64,000 bases of DNA from the NCBI RefSeq assembly GCF_012516375.2, contig NZ_CP051204.2, positions 248,001-312,000 on the forward strand, read 5' to 3'. The position numbers were made by a program, and so were the translations under genes. The stretch comes from Chitinophaga oryzae. Its GTDB lineage: Bacteria > Bacteroidota > Bacteroidia > Chitinophagales > Chitinophagaceae. Below the pieces are notes generated by a model. It was given only the letters and a program-made list of their open reading frames with translations, was not told the DNA's origin and ran no database searches. Positions 7,951 to 15,778 of this stretch are shown piece by piece; the first letter of the stretch is position 1, and each line of letters opens with the position of its first letter.

Positions 7951-8901
7951 TTACTGATTTTCATCCACACCGAGGTTGTCTATTTGATCATCGTCCGCCT
8001 TTCGGACAGGCGCTGTCATCACCATGGGCGTGGATTTCTGGCGCAGCGCCCACAGGAGGCCGATGGTGACCACAAGGCTCAGTAGGGCGATATACCATTC
8101 CACCTGCGTGTCTGTGGCAGGATCTGTTTTGATAATGCCCCGCTGGAACAGGTATATCAGTACTACCAGCGAGCCGTTGTTGAGGATGTGGGCGAAGATG
8201 CTTAACCAGAGATTGCCGCTCAGCACATAGATGGCGCCCAGAATAAAGCCCAGTACCACGCGCACCATAAAGCCCAGCATTTCAAAATGGATGAAGCTGA
8301 AGAAGACGGCGGTCAGGAACACGCTGAGCCATACTTTGCGGGTGCTCTGGATGAGCAGGCGCTGGAATACGCCACGGAAGAACAGCTCTTCCGCGATGGC
8401 AGGGACAATGGCCATCAGTACCAGGTTGATGAATAAGTCTTTTATGGAAGGCATGCGCAGCATGACCGTGATCAGCTTTTCCGTTTGCTCCTGCAGTTGC
8501 CGGGCAGCCTGGGGTACCTGCCAGGTCTGGTTCCAGTTGTTCAGGAAGCCGCCAAACCAGGTAACGGAGTACATGGCCATCAGCGCCAGCAACACCTGGA
8601 TAGCGGCCGGAGCGGGTTTCAGGCCCAGGTAGCGGCCCGGGTAGGGCTGCCACAGGTAGGCAAAAAGGGCTGCCGGGACCAGATAAACTACGATAGAATA
8701 GAAAAACTGTGTAATTTTCAGATAGCCGATGAGGTTAGGGTCTGTTATATCCCCGCTTTGAAGGTCCATCAGCGAATGACCGGTCATGGGTTCCATCAGC
8801 AACATCAGTGCTGTATTGTATATCAGCATGAAACCAATGAAAAAGCCGAAAAAGGTAATAAACTGTAAAGCGGGTGGGGACTGTTTCAGATAACCGGTCA
8901 T
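7951..8901 (-). CDS. CPBP-family intramembrane glutamic endopeptidase
   Basis: The 316-residue protein has about eight membrane segments. The three CPBP motifs are present: EELFFRGVFQRL (EExxxR, near residue 166), FSFIHFEMLG (FxxxH) and FAHILNNGS (HxxxN). These residues form the glutamate active site of Rce1-like proteases. Substrates are unknown; bacterial members process small peptides or serve in immunity or lipoprotein-related roles. The tail ends in a charged cytoplasmic segment. It heads the minus-strand cluster towards DUF2007 and cdsA. Confidence 0.88.
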   Translation of the reverse strand: MTGYLKQSPPALQFITFFGFFIGFMLIYNTALMLLMEPMTGHSLMDLQSGDITDPNLIGYLKITQFFYSIVVYLVPAALFAYLWQPYPGRYLGLKPAPAAIQVLLALMAMYSVTWFGGFLNNWNQTWQVPQAARQLQEQTEKLITVMLRMPSIKDLFINLVLMAIVPAIAEELFFRGVFQRLLIQSTRKVWLSVFLTAVFFSFIHFEMLGFMVRVVLGFILGAIYVLSGNLWLSIFAHILNNGSLVVLIYLFQRGIIKTDPATDTQVEWYIALLSLVVTIGLLWALRQKSTPMVMTAPVRKADDDQIDNLGVDENQ

Positions 8902-8916
8902 AAATACTTACTGTAT

Positions 8917-8924
8917 TAATTTTG
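8917..8924 (+). promoter_or_regulatory. Possible -7 motif upstream of dus
   Basis: TAATTTTG matches TAnnTTTG on the plus strand in the divergent gap between the CPBP gene and dus, 174 nt before the dus ATG. The leader would be long; it may be a chance match. Confidence 0.35.
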
Positions 8925-9098
8925 CGTAAATTTACATCGCGAAATCCAGTTTGCAGTGATACCTGGTGATCTCCATCATCTTTTTTGTATCCTGCCTGCT
9001 TCTTTTCGGAAGTCAGGAACTGTCACTTCCCGCTGTGAAAAAGAATAATATATAGTATAAAAATAATAACTACAGCCTGGCGCTGTGGTATTTAACTT

Positions 9099-10166
9099 AT
9101 GGTGAAGATAGGAAATATAGAATTGGGTGAATTTCCCCTGTTGCTCGCGCCTATGGAGGATGTGAGTGATCCGCCCTTCCGTGCGGTCTGTAAGGATAAC
9201 GGGGCTGACCTGATGTATACTGAGTTTATCTCTTCGGAGGGGCTTATCCGTGATGCCATCAAAAGCCGGCAGAAACTGGATATTTTCCCTTATGAAAGAC
9301 CGGTAGGCATCCAGATCTTCGGCGGAGATGAAGAGCCTATGGCCATGGCCGCCCAGATCGTGGAAACCACCAACCCGGACCTGCTGGACATCAACTTTGG
9401 CTGCCCGGTGAAGAAAGTGGTGTGCAAGGGCGCCGGCGCCGGTATTCTGAAAGACATCCCTAAAATGGTGAAACTGACGGCTGCCGTGGTAAAAGCCACC
9501 CGGTTGCCGGTAACCGTAAAAACCAGGCTGGGCTGGGATGATAACACCAGGAATATTGAAGAGGTAGCGGAAAGGCTGCAGGATGTGGGCATACAGGCGC
9601 TCACGATCCATGGCCGTACCCGTACACAGCTGTATAAAGGCCATGCGGACTGGACACTGATCGGGAAGGTGAAGAATAATCCCCGTATTAAGATTCCGAT
9701 TTTTGGTAACGGTGACATATGTACGCCGGAACAGACGATTGCAGCCCGGGAGAAATTTGGCGTAGACGGGGTCATGATAGGCCGCGCCGCCATCGGCTAC
9801 CCCTGGATATTCCGGGAGATCAAGCATTTTATGAAGACGGGTGAACATTTGCCGCCTCCGACTGTTTTGGAAAGAGTAGAAGTCTGCAAAAAACATCTCC
9901 GCCAGTCCGTGTCCTGGAAAGGTGACATTGTGGGAATCCTTGAAATGCGCCGCCATTACGCGAATTACCTCAAAGGGCTACCCCATATCAAAGAATTCAG
10001 GCAACAATTAGTAACTTACAAAACATTAGCTGAAATAGAAGACGTACTAGACGCGATTGTTACACAGTACAAGGACCACATATTCGAAAGGACTTCTCCC
10101 CCACCAGCTGAACAGAATTTTCTACCAGCGGATAATGAAACGGCTGGTTGTAACGTTTACGTCTAA
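9099..10166 (+). CDS. dus: tRNA-dihydrouridine synthase (DusB-like)
   Basis: The 355-residue FMN enzyme has the family start LLLAPMEDVSDPPFR (residues 14-28), the substrate-binding NFGCPVKKVVCKGAGAG segment (near 101-117, with the catalytic Cys), TVKTRLGWDD, HGRTRTQLYKG, and the phosphate-binding GNGDI and GRAAIGYPW motifs. It reduces uridines in tRNA to dihydrouridine with NADPH. The C-terminus carries a low-complexity tail of about 25 residues. The start is the ATG at 9099. An HNH-like gene follows after 43 nt on the same strand. Confidence 0.93.
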   Translation: MVKIGNIELGEFPLLLAPMEDVSDPPFRAVCKDNGADLMYTEFISSEGLIRDAIKSRQKLDIFPYERPVGIQIFGGDEEPMAMAAQIVETTNPDLLDINFGCPVKKVVCKGAGAGILKDIPKMVKLTAAVVKATRLPVTVKTRLGWDDNTRNIEEVAERLQDVGIQALTIHGRTRTQLYKGHADWTLIGKVKNNPRIKIPIFGNGDICTPEQTIAAREKFGVDGVMIGRAAIGYPWIFREIKHFMKTGEHLPPPTVLERVEVCKKHLRQSVSWKGDIVGILEMRRHYANYLKGLPHIKEFRQQLVTYKTLAEIEDVLDAIVTQYKDHIFERTSPPPAEQNFLPADNETAGCNVYV

Positions 10167-10209
10167 ACGGACTAACCCCATCAAAACAAAAATTATAAAT
10201 TACTTTCAC

Positions 10210-10779
10210 ATGACCACAATTAAAAATCTGAGAAATGAAGTCTGGAAAGACTTACAGATTAAAAACAAATCTGCCCTGCGTAAGCGATACGCGGTTTCAA
10301 ACATGGGGAGAGTGATCAGTTATCATGAAAGTACAGAAGATGGTAAGCTGCTCACGGGTTCTACCGTGGAAGGCTATACGGTTTTGAATGTAAAACCGGC
10401 GGACAGCTACCAGTCACTCTACCTGCACCGGGAAGTGGCCAAGCTTTTCAACAAAAGACCAGGACGTGCCCACCGCTACGTGATCCACCTGGACTATGAC
10501 AAGAAAAACAACAAGGCCAGCAACCTGAAATGGGCTACCAAAGAGGAAATGGAAGAGCATCAGCAGAACAGCCCGGCAAAACTGGCCTACAAGGAGAAGC
10601 AGCGCAACCGTCTCAAAGGACTGAAGCTGAATGTGACCAAAGTAAAGAGCATCAAGCGCTTACTGAACAAGCCCGGTAAAAAAACCATGAAGCAGATCGC
10701 TGAGCAGTTCGACATCAGCGAAATGCAGCTGTACCGTATTAAAAGCGGTGAGAACTGGGCGCATGTAACACTGGATTAA
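10210..10779 (+). CDS. NUMOD4/HNH-like protein with C-terminal helix-turn-helix
   Basis: The product of about 189 residues starts MTTIKNLRNEVWKDL. A NUMOD4-like segment (RYAVSNMGRVISY, about residues 24-36) is followed by an HNH-like block (LHREVAKLF, then VIHLDYDKKNNKASNLKWAT, about 75-118) and a C-terminal HTH resembling resolvase/NUMOD1 modules (MKQIAEQFDISEMQLYRI). The architecture is that of homing endonucleases, but no intron or intein is nearby and the usual NHxDGD motif reads IHLDYD, so catalysis is uncertain. It may be a domesticated DNA-binding protein. The frame is open further upstream, overlapping dus; the ATG at 10210 is preferred. Confidence 0.75.
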   Translation: MTTIKNLRNEVWKDLQIKNKSALRKRYAVSNMGRVISYHESTEDGKLLTGSTVEGYTVLNVKPADSYQSLYLHREVAKLFNKRPGRAHRYVIHLDYDKKNNKASNLKWATKEEMEEHQQNSPAKLAYKEKQRNRLKGLKLNVTKVKSIKRLLNKPGKKTMKQIAEQFDISEMQLYRIKSGENWAHVTLD

Positions 10780-10820
10780 TGCCTGGTTTTACCAGGAATG
10801 ATCATATATGATGTTGTCTG

Positions 10821-10850
10821 ACTATGGCCATACTTGCGTGTGGCCATAGT
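10821..10850. terminator. Convergent hairpin between the HNH-like gene and the helicase
   Basis: ACTATGGCCA and TGGCCATAGT form a perfect 10-bp stem with a 10-nt loop. A smaller hairpin, CCTGG-TTTTA-CCAGG, lies at 10783-10797. Downstream sequence is T-rich on the plus strand. Confidence 0.6.
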
Positions 10851-10879
10851 TGTTTGGTTACTTTTTCGATTTAGCTGTT

Positions 10880-13800
10880 TTACAGGCTGCCCCTGACCAT
10901 CTCACCCAGTACCTTCCGGTAGTGCGGGCTCCGGCTCAAAGCCGGCTCATAGCCCAGCAGGACCACCTGTTTTCGTGCACGCGATAACGTTACCAGCAAC
11001 TTACGGTCTACCTCTATATCTGCTTCATCCCATGTGAAACTGCCCAGGCATTGCAGGGTATCCACCTGTGCGGCATGATAAACCGCCAGGGACACGATGA
11101 TAATATCGTTTTCCGATCCCTGAAAACGCTCTACCGTGTCTATGTTCACCTGCTGCAGGGCCTTGTCTCCCGCCAGCAGTTCCCGGATCAGGCTGATCTG
11201 GGTGCGCCAGGGTGTGACCACTCCTACCGTATCGCGGGTAAAGGAGGCGCCATACTGCGCCCTGAGATATTGCAACAGGGAAACGACCCTTTCGGCTTCC
11301 GTCTGGTTCATCTTGGAAGTGGCCTCATAAGGGCTGGGAATGAATACTTTCCTGCCCAGGGTCAGTATGTGCTGCCACGGCTGCATTTCGGGGCATGGCC
11401 CCGGGTCAAAGTCCGCCCGTTGCTGTTCCCCTCCCGATGCCAGTTGCCCGGCATAGTAGTGATTCACCAGGCTGGCAATACTTTCATGCATCCGGAAATG
11501 GGTGTTCAGCATACCCCATGCATGGCGCCACTGCCACTTCTTGCAACAATGCATCAGTCTTTCGAAGATGGAAGACCGCAGGTCCCGCATGCCCAGTTCC
11601 AGCAGCAGCGGGTCTTTCACCCGGCAGAAAGAGGCTTCCTGCGTCACCACCGGTGGTAGCTGGTTCTGGTCACCTATGAGGATAAACTTGCGAAAAGGCA
11701 TCAGTAAGCCCAGCAGCTGCGGCTCTGTGAGCTGCGACGCTTCGTCCACGATCAGCGTATCCGTGGGGATGCCCATCATCACCAGCTGGTCCAGCCGGGT
11801 AGCCATGGTAGCGACAGTAGCTACAAACACACGGTGACCGGTAATATACGCGCGGGCATCGTCCAGTGAGCCCCGGAGGCATAACTGCCGCAACTCCTGC
11901 GCCGGCGCCGTATTCCGCCCACCGAGGCGTAAATGACGTATCTGGCGGGCTTCCAGCTTGCTGCAGATTTCTTCTACCGCTTTATTGGTAAAAGCTACGA
12001 TCACCACATGTCGCTGCTGTTTGATCATCTCTCCCACGATGGTGGTGAGCAGTGAAGACGTTTTGCCGGTGCCCGGCGGCCCCTGCAGCAGATAGTAGTC
12101 CTGCGCTTCCAGCGCCTGTTGCACAATCTTTTCCTGGTTGGCGTTAAACATGGCCGGCGCCGGAAATGGTAAGGGCTGCCAACGGGGTATCTCCAATCCA
12201 AGCAGGAGCCGTACCCGTTGTGCATTTACCGGCGAAAGCATATGAAACAGCGCAGCGGCGGCCATCCAGTAGTTGGACTCATAAATATCATGTTCAATCA
12301 CCCACTCTTCAAACTGACGGAAGAAATCCAGCGTCATCTGCCGGTTGTTCAGGGAGAAGGTGAGCGTATCTTTGGCCAGGTCGTCGATGCGGCCTTTCAG
12401 CAGCTGTTGCTGTAACGGCTGCAGCCCCGCCCCGGTGCGCGGATAGATAATGGCGGTATCGCCCGCGCGGAAATTGTGGCTAACGGGGCCGGCTATATCA
12501 AAAATAACCGCGCTGTTCATCGGGTCAAATTCCCGGAAGTGCAGGCCGGGGATAATATTGAACCGTGCGGCTTTCTCTTCGGGGCTTTGCAGCCACAAAG
12601 CGGAAAAGCCATCGGCGTCTTCCTCCCGGTCCACTTCGGAATACATGCCGCATTTGGCCTGCAGGTATTCCCGCAGCACAAAGGACAGGTATTGTTTATA
12701 ATAAGCTTTCGCTTCTTCAGCGGCGGAATACCAGGCTTTTTCGAAAGCGGTGAAGTGCGCCGCGCTGAAGGAGGGCAAGCCGGTAGCCGCAGCGCCGGTG
12801 ATGGTAGACAGCACGCCGTACTCCTCTCCTGCCAGCCGCAGCAACATAGCGACCACCTGGTTGCGCAGCAGCATCAGTTCATTTTCGGTCCGGTGCGTAC
12901 TGCTGACATTGCGGAGCGGATTAGCCGCAGCGGCTGAATACAAAATAGCGGAACTTCCTTTGCGTTGCCGGCCGAAGGCGGACTTTAGCAACAGGTTGTA
13001 GCCCACTACCTGCATCTCGTGGTTTTTCCAGGTATTGAAATCCGGCGCTTTGCCACTTTTTAACTCGAAGATTTCTTTGCGGTGCGGGTCCCCGTTGTCT
13101 TCCGTCATGAGGTCCAGCCTTCCCTGCAGGCCGTAACGGGCGGAGAAGAAAGTGGGCTCTATCTGTACCGGTTTGTCGCGCAGGTCGCGAACGGTGGCGT
13201 GGAGGTTGCCCCAGTGGTGCTGCCGGATATCGCGGAACATTTCATTCAGTTGTTCCCGGCCATAGGCGGCGGCCTGTAGTGCGTTTTCAGCAACAGCTTC
13301 CACGAAAGAGGTTTTCACGTCCACTTCGCCGTTGCGCAGCATCTCGTCCAGCAGGGCATTCACCAGGTTACCCTTGAATGCGGCCGGCGACGGTTGCTGT
13401 GGCGTCAGTTTACGAACGAGGTACAGCAGGTGGTTGGCCCCTTTGTGCGTGAAACATTCTGCCAGTTCGCTGATATCGATGAGCAGGTCCGGCTCCAGGA
13501 TGATCTGGCTTTCCGGTACGGTGACGTAATGATGCGGGTTGTCTCCCTGCCGGCAGTGATGGACCAGGATGGTATCATACGGGCGCAACAGCGGATAAAG
13601 GGCTACCACGGTGAGGTCGTCCAGCTGGTCGAGGGATAGCTCGAAGGCGCCCTGTTCATCGTTTTTGGCGGAGATGGTGAAGGTGTGGGAGCCTTTATCG
13701 TTGAGCGTGAGCGGACTGGTGCCGGTGACCATGCATTTCAGCAGCGGGATATCGGAAGGATGATGCTGGTAGGACAACGAGAGGCGCATATCGCTTACTG

Positions 13801-14203
13801 GGCGGAACAGCAGGCGCAGGTCGTCCGGTTCCGGTTCCTGGTAGGCCCAGGCTACTGCTTCCGAGAGTGCTTTGATACAACAGAGATGTTCCTGTTCCTG
13901 TAACGGGAACATGCCGCTGGTAGCCTTATTGGTGAGGAGGCGGAGCGCAGACAGCGGTTGCCTTATTTCGGGGGGCACCGCCTGTTTATCAAAATAAAAC
14001 TGCATACGCGCAAACAGGTTACCGAATGACCGGGTTTCTTCGCGGGTAAGGTCGCGGAACAAGGTCTCCAGTATCTGCCGGTACTGGCGGATTTTTTCTT
14101 CGGGGCTGGTTGAACGATGCGCTTCTTTTATCCTGGCGAAAAAAGCGGCTGCCTTGTGTGTTGCCTGCATAGCTGCAAGATAAGGAATACGCGCGGTTTG
14201 CAT
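10880..14203 (-). CDS. Dna2-like fused nuclease-helicase (SF1, UPF1/DNA2 type)
   Basis: The 1107-residue protein has an N-terminal PD-(D/E)xK nuclease domain, seen as GRLDLM (near residue 361) and FELKSGK (Glu380, Lys382) followed by a QVVGYNLLL helix. A C-terminal superfamily 1 helicase follows: Walker A GPPGTGKTS (Lys714), AFTNKAVEEI, Walker B LIVDEASQ, GDQNQLPPV, and the late motifs TVERFQGSENDIIIVSL and LSRARK. This matches Dna2-type enzymes that unwind and cut DNA. I see no CxxC cluster near the nuclease, so the iron-sulphur centre of classic Dna2/AddB is probably missing. It stands alone on the minus strand, divergent from proC with a 54-nt gap. Repair is more likely than defence, but neither is shown. 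Confidence 0.85.
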   Translation of the reverse strand: MQTARIPYLAAMQATHKAAAFFARIKEAHRSTSPEEKIRQYRQILETLFRDLTREETRSFGNLFARMQFYFDKQAVPPEIRQPLSALRLLTNKATSGMFPLQEQEHLCCIKALSEAVAWAYQEPEPDDLRLLFRPVSDMRLSLSYQHHPSDIPLLKCMVTGTSPLTLNDKGSHTFTISAKNDEQGAFELSLDQLDDLTVVALYPLLRPYDTILVHHCRQGDNPHHYVTVPESQIILEPDLLIDISELAECFTHKGANHLLYLVRKLTPQQPSPAAFKGNLVNALLDEMLRNGEVDVKTSFVEAVAENALQAAAYGREQLNEMFRDIRQHHWGNLHATVRDLRDKPVQIEPTFFSARYGLQGRLDLMTEDNGDPHRKEIFELKSGKAPDFNTWKNHEMQVVGYNLLLKSAFGRQRKGSSAILYSAAAANPLRNVSSTHRTENELMLLRNQVVAMLLRLAGEEYGVLSTITGAAATGLPSFSAAHFTAFEKAWYSAAEEAKAYYKQYLSFVLREYLQAKCGMYSEVDREEDADGFSALWLQSPEEKAARFNIIPGLHFREFDPMNSAVIFDIAGPVSHNFRAGDTAIIYPRTGAGLQPLQQQLLKGRIDDLAKDTLTFSLNNRQMTLDFFRQFEEWVIEHDIYESNYWMAAAALFHMLSPVNAQRVRLLLGLEIPRWQPLPFPAPAMFNANQEKIVQQALEAQDYYLLQGPPGTGKTSSLLTTIVGEMIKQQRHVVIVAFTNKAVEEICSKLEARQIRHLRLGGRNTAPAQELRQLCLRGSLDDARAYITGHRVFVATVATMATRLDQLVMMGIPTDTLIVDEASQLTEPQLLGLLMPFRKFILIGDQNQLPPVVTQEASFCRVKDPLLLELGMRDLRSSIFERLMHCCKKWQWRHAWGMLNTHFRMHESIASLVNHYYAGQLASGGEQQRADFDPGPCPEMQPWQHILTLGRKVFIPSPYEATSKMNQTEAERVVSLLQYLRAQYGASFTRDTVGVVTPWRTQISLIRELLAGDKALQQVNIDTVERFQGSENDIIIVSLAVYHAAQVDTLQCLGSFTWDEADIEVDRKLLVTLSRARKQVVLLGYEPALSRSPHYRKVLGEMVRGSL

Positions 14204-14257
14204 CAGTGGCGCAATTGTTATACCTTCCGTAGGATTTTATCTGAAAAAATAATTTTT

Positions 14258-15055
14258 ATGTCAGCCAAAAAAATAGCCATTATTGGCGGGGGGAATCTGG
14301 GTTCTGCCATTGCACAGGGATTGGTGAAAAGCGGTTTTTCCCAGCCTTCCGATATTACTGTTACCAAGCGTAACACCAGCACGCTGGCCGATCTGAAGGC
14401 CGCCGGCGTACAGGTGGAGACGGACAATGCAAAAGCGATCCGGCAGTCGGAGGTGATTGTGGTGGCGCTGAAGCCGTACAATGTGCGGGAAGTGCTGCAG
14501 CAGCTGAAAGGTGATCTCGACCCTGCGAAACATATTCTGATCAGCGTGGTGACTGGCGTCAGCATTGCTGATTTGTCGCACATCGTACCGGGCATGCCGG
14601 TGGTGCGGGCCATGCCTAATACGGCTATTGCCATACAGGAATCGATCACCTGTATCTGTGCCGCCAATGCCAGTGAGGAGCAATTACGTTATGTGAAGAC
14701 GATGTTCGACCAGCTGGGTGCCACGGTGAGCATCGACGAGAAGCTGATGGATGCGGCTACGGTATTGGGCGCTTGCGGTATCGCCTTTGCGCTGCGGTTT
14801 ATCCGGGCCAATATCCAGGGAGGTATTGAAATCGGGTTTGACGTGCGGACGGCGAGCCTGATCGCTGCGCAGACCGTGAAGGGGGCAGCCGAGCTGCTGA
14901 TCCGTGAGAACCGTCATCCGGAAGAGGAGATTGACAAGGTGACTACGCCGAAGGGATGTACTATTGCGGGTTTGAATGAAATGGAGCACCAGGGTTTCAG
15001 TTCATCCCTGATAAAAGGCATTAGTACTTCCTACAATAAAATTGTAAAGGGTTAG
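14258..15055 (+). CDS. proC: Pyrroline-5-carboxylate reductase
   Basis: The 265-residue product starts MSAKKIAIIGGGNLGSA, the NAD(P)-binding glycine motif. The ProC signature lies near the C-terminus around VTTPKGCTIAGLNEME. It catalyses the last step of proline synthesis. The frame is open upstream to 14117 but that part overlaps the helicase gene; the ATG at 14258 fits the family. Its stop codon overlaps that of the convergent sixA gene. Confidence 0.93.
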   Translation: MSAKKIAIIGGGNLGSAIAQGLVKSGFSQPSDITVTKRNTSTLADLKAAGVQVETDNAKAIRQSEVIVVALKPYNVREVLQQLKGDLDPAKHILISVVTGVSIADLSHIVPGMPVVRAMPNTAIAIQESITCICAANASEEQLRYVKTMFDQLGATVSIDEKLMDAATVLGACGIAFALRFIRANIQGGIEIGFDVRTASLIAAQTVKGAAELLIRENRHPEEEIDKVTTPKGCTIAGLNEMEHQGFSSSLIKGISTSYNKIVKG

Positions 15056-15546
15056 TTATTGCGGGGGTAGTCGAAGAAGAGGAATTTTTTACGGGCCAGG
15101 TCGAAGTCTTTCCAGCTGTCGGTGTCGGCCTGTATGGCGAAGATGCCGGTGGTGGGCACGTTATCGATGCGGATTTCTTCGGTGAGGTAGTTGGCAAAGT
15201 CGGTGATACCGGGGTTATGGGCGAAGATGGCTACCGCGTTGAAGTCGTCGTCTATCCGGGTGATTACCTTGAGGAAAGTGGAGGCATAACAGAGGTAGAG
15301 TTCTTCTTCCAGCAGGATGGCCTGTTTGGGGTAGTGCCACTCTTCGGCCATGATTTTGGCGGTGGAGCGGGCGCGTTTGGCGGGGCTGGCGATGATCAGC
15401 TCCGGGACCATGCCTCTGGAAACGAGGCGTTGTGCCATTTCCGGCGCATTTTGTTTTCCCCGCTTGTTGAGCGGTCTGTCAAAATCGTCCATGTCCGGAT
15501 TGTTCCAGCTGGATTTTGCATGACGGATGAGTAAGAGTGTTTTCAT
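15052..15546 (-). CDS. sixA: SixA-like phosphohistidine phosphatase
   Basis: The 164-residue histidine phosphatase has the LIRHAKSSW (RH) motif at residues 6-14, DRPLNKRGK, and the second His in FAHNPGITDF. SixA-like enzymes remove phosphate from phosphohistidine; similar small proteins act on other phosphoesters, so the substrate is not certain. Length matches SixA. The stop overlaps the proC stop tail-to-tail. Confidence 0.85.
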   Translation of the reverse strand: MKTLLLIRHAKSSWNNPDMDDFDRPLNKRGKQNAPEMAQRLVSRGMVPELIIASPAKRARSTAKIMAEEWHYPKQAILLEEELYLCYASTFLKVITRIDDDFNAVAIFAHNPGITDFANYLTEEIRIDNVPTTGIFAIQADTDSWKDFDLARKKFLFFDYPRNN

Positions 15547-15661
15547 GGGCTGAAAACGGTGATTTACCGGAACGAAAATAAAGAATTTACAGGAAGTTAA
15601 TGTGTTAGAAGAATAAAGCGGGGTGGTGAGGACTGATTTAAGACAAAATTAACACGGGGGA

Positions 15662-15778
15662 AATTACGAATTACGAATTACGAATTACGAATTGAGGGCT
15701 TCCTTACAGAGCGGTTATTTAATAACCTTTCTAAAAGGAAGCCCTCAATTCGTAATTCGTAATCCGTAATTCGTAATT
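15662..15778. repeat. AATTACG-iterated palindromic element, copy B
   Basis: 44-nt arms at 15662-15705 and 15735-15778 match as reverse complements with one mismatch. Each carries AATTACG heptamers and then AATTGAGGGCTTCCTT. The core includes CTTACAGAGCGGTTATTTA, which recurs in reverse orientation in copy C. The right arm ends inside the purF stop codon. Confidence 0.9.

Noticed and set aside
8976..9956. 326-codon minus-strand ORF opposite dus
   Set aside because: It is antisense to a clear tRNA-dihydrouridine synthase and has no domain.
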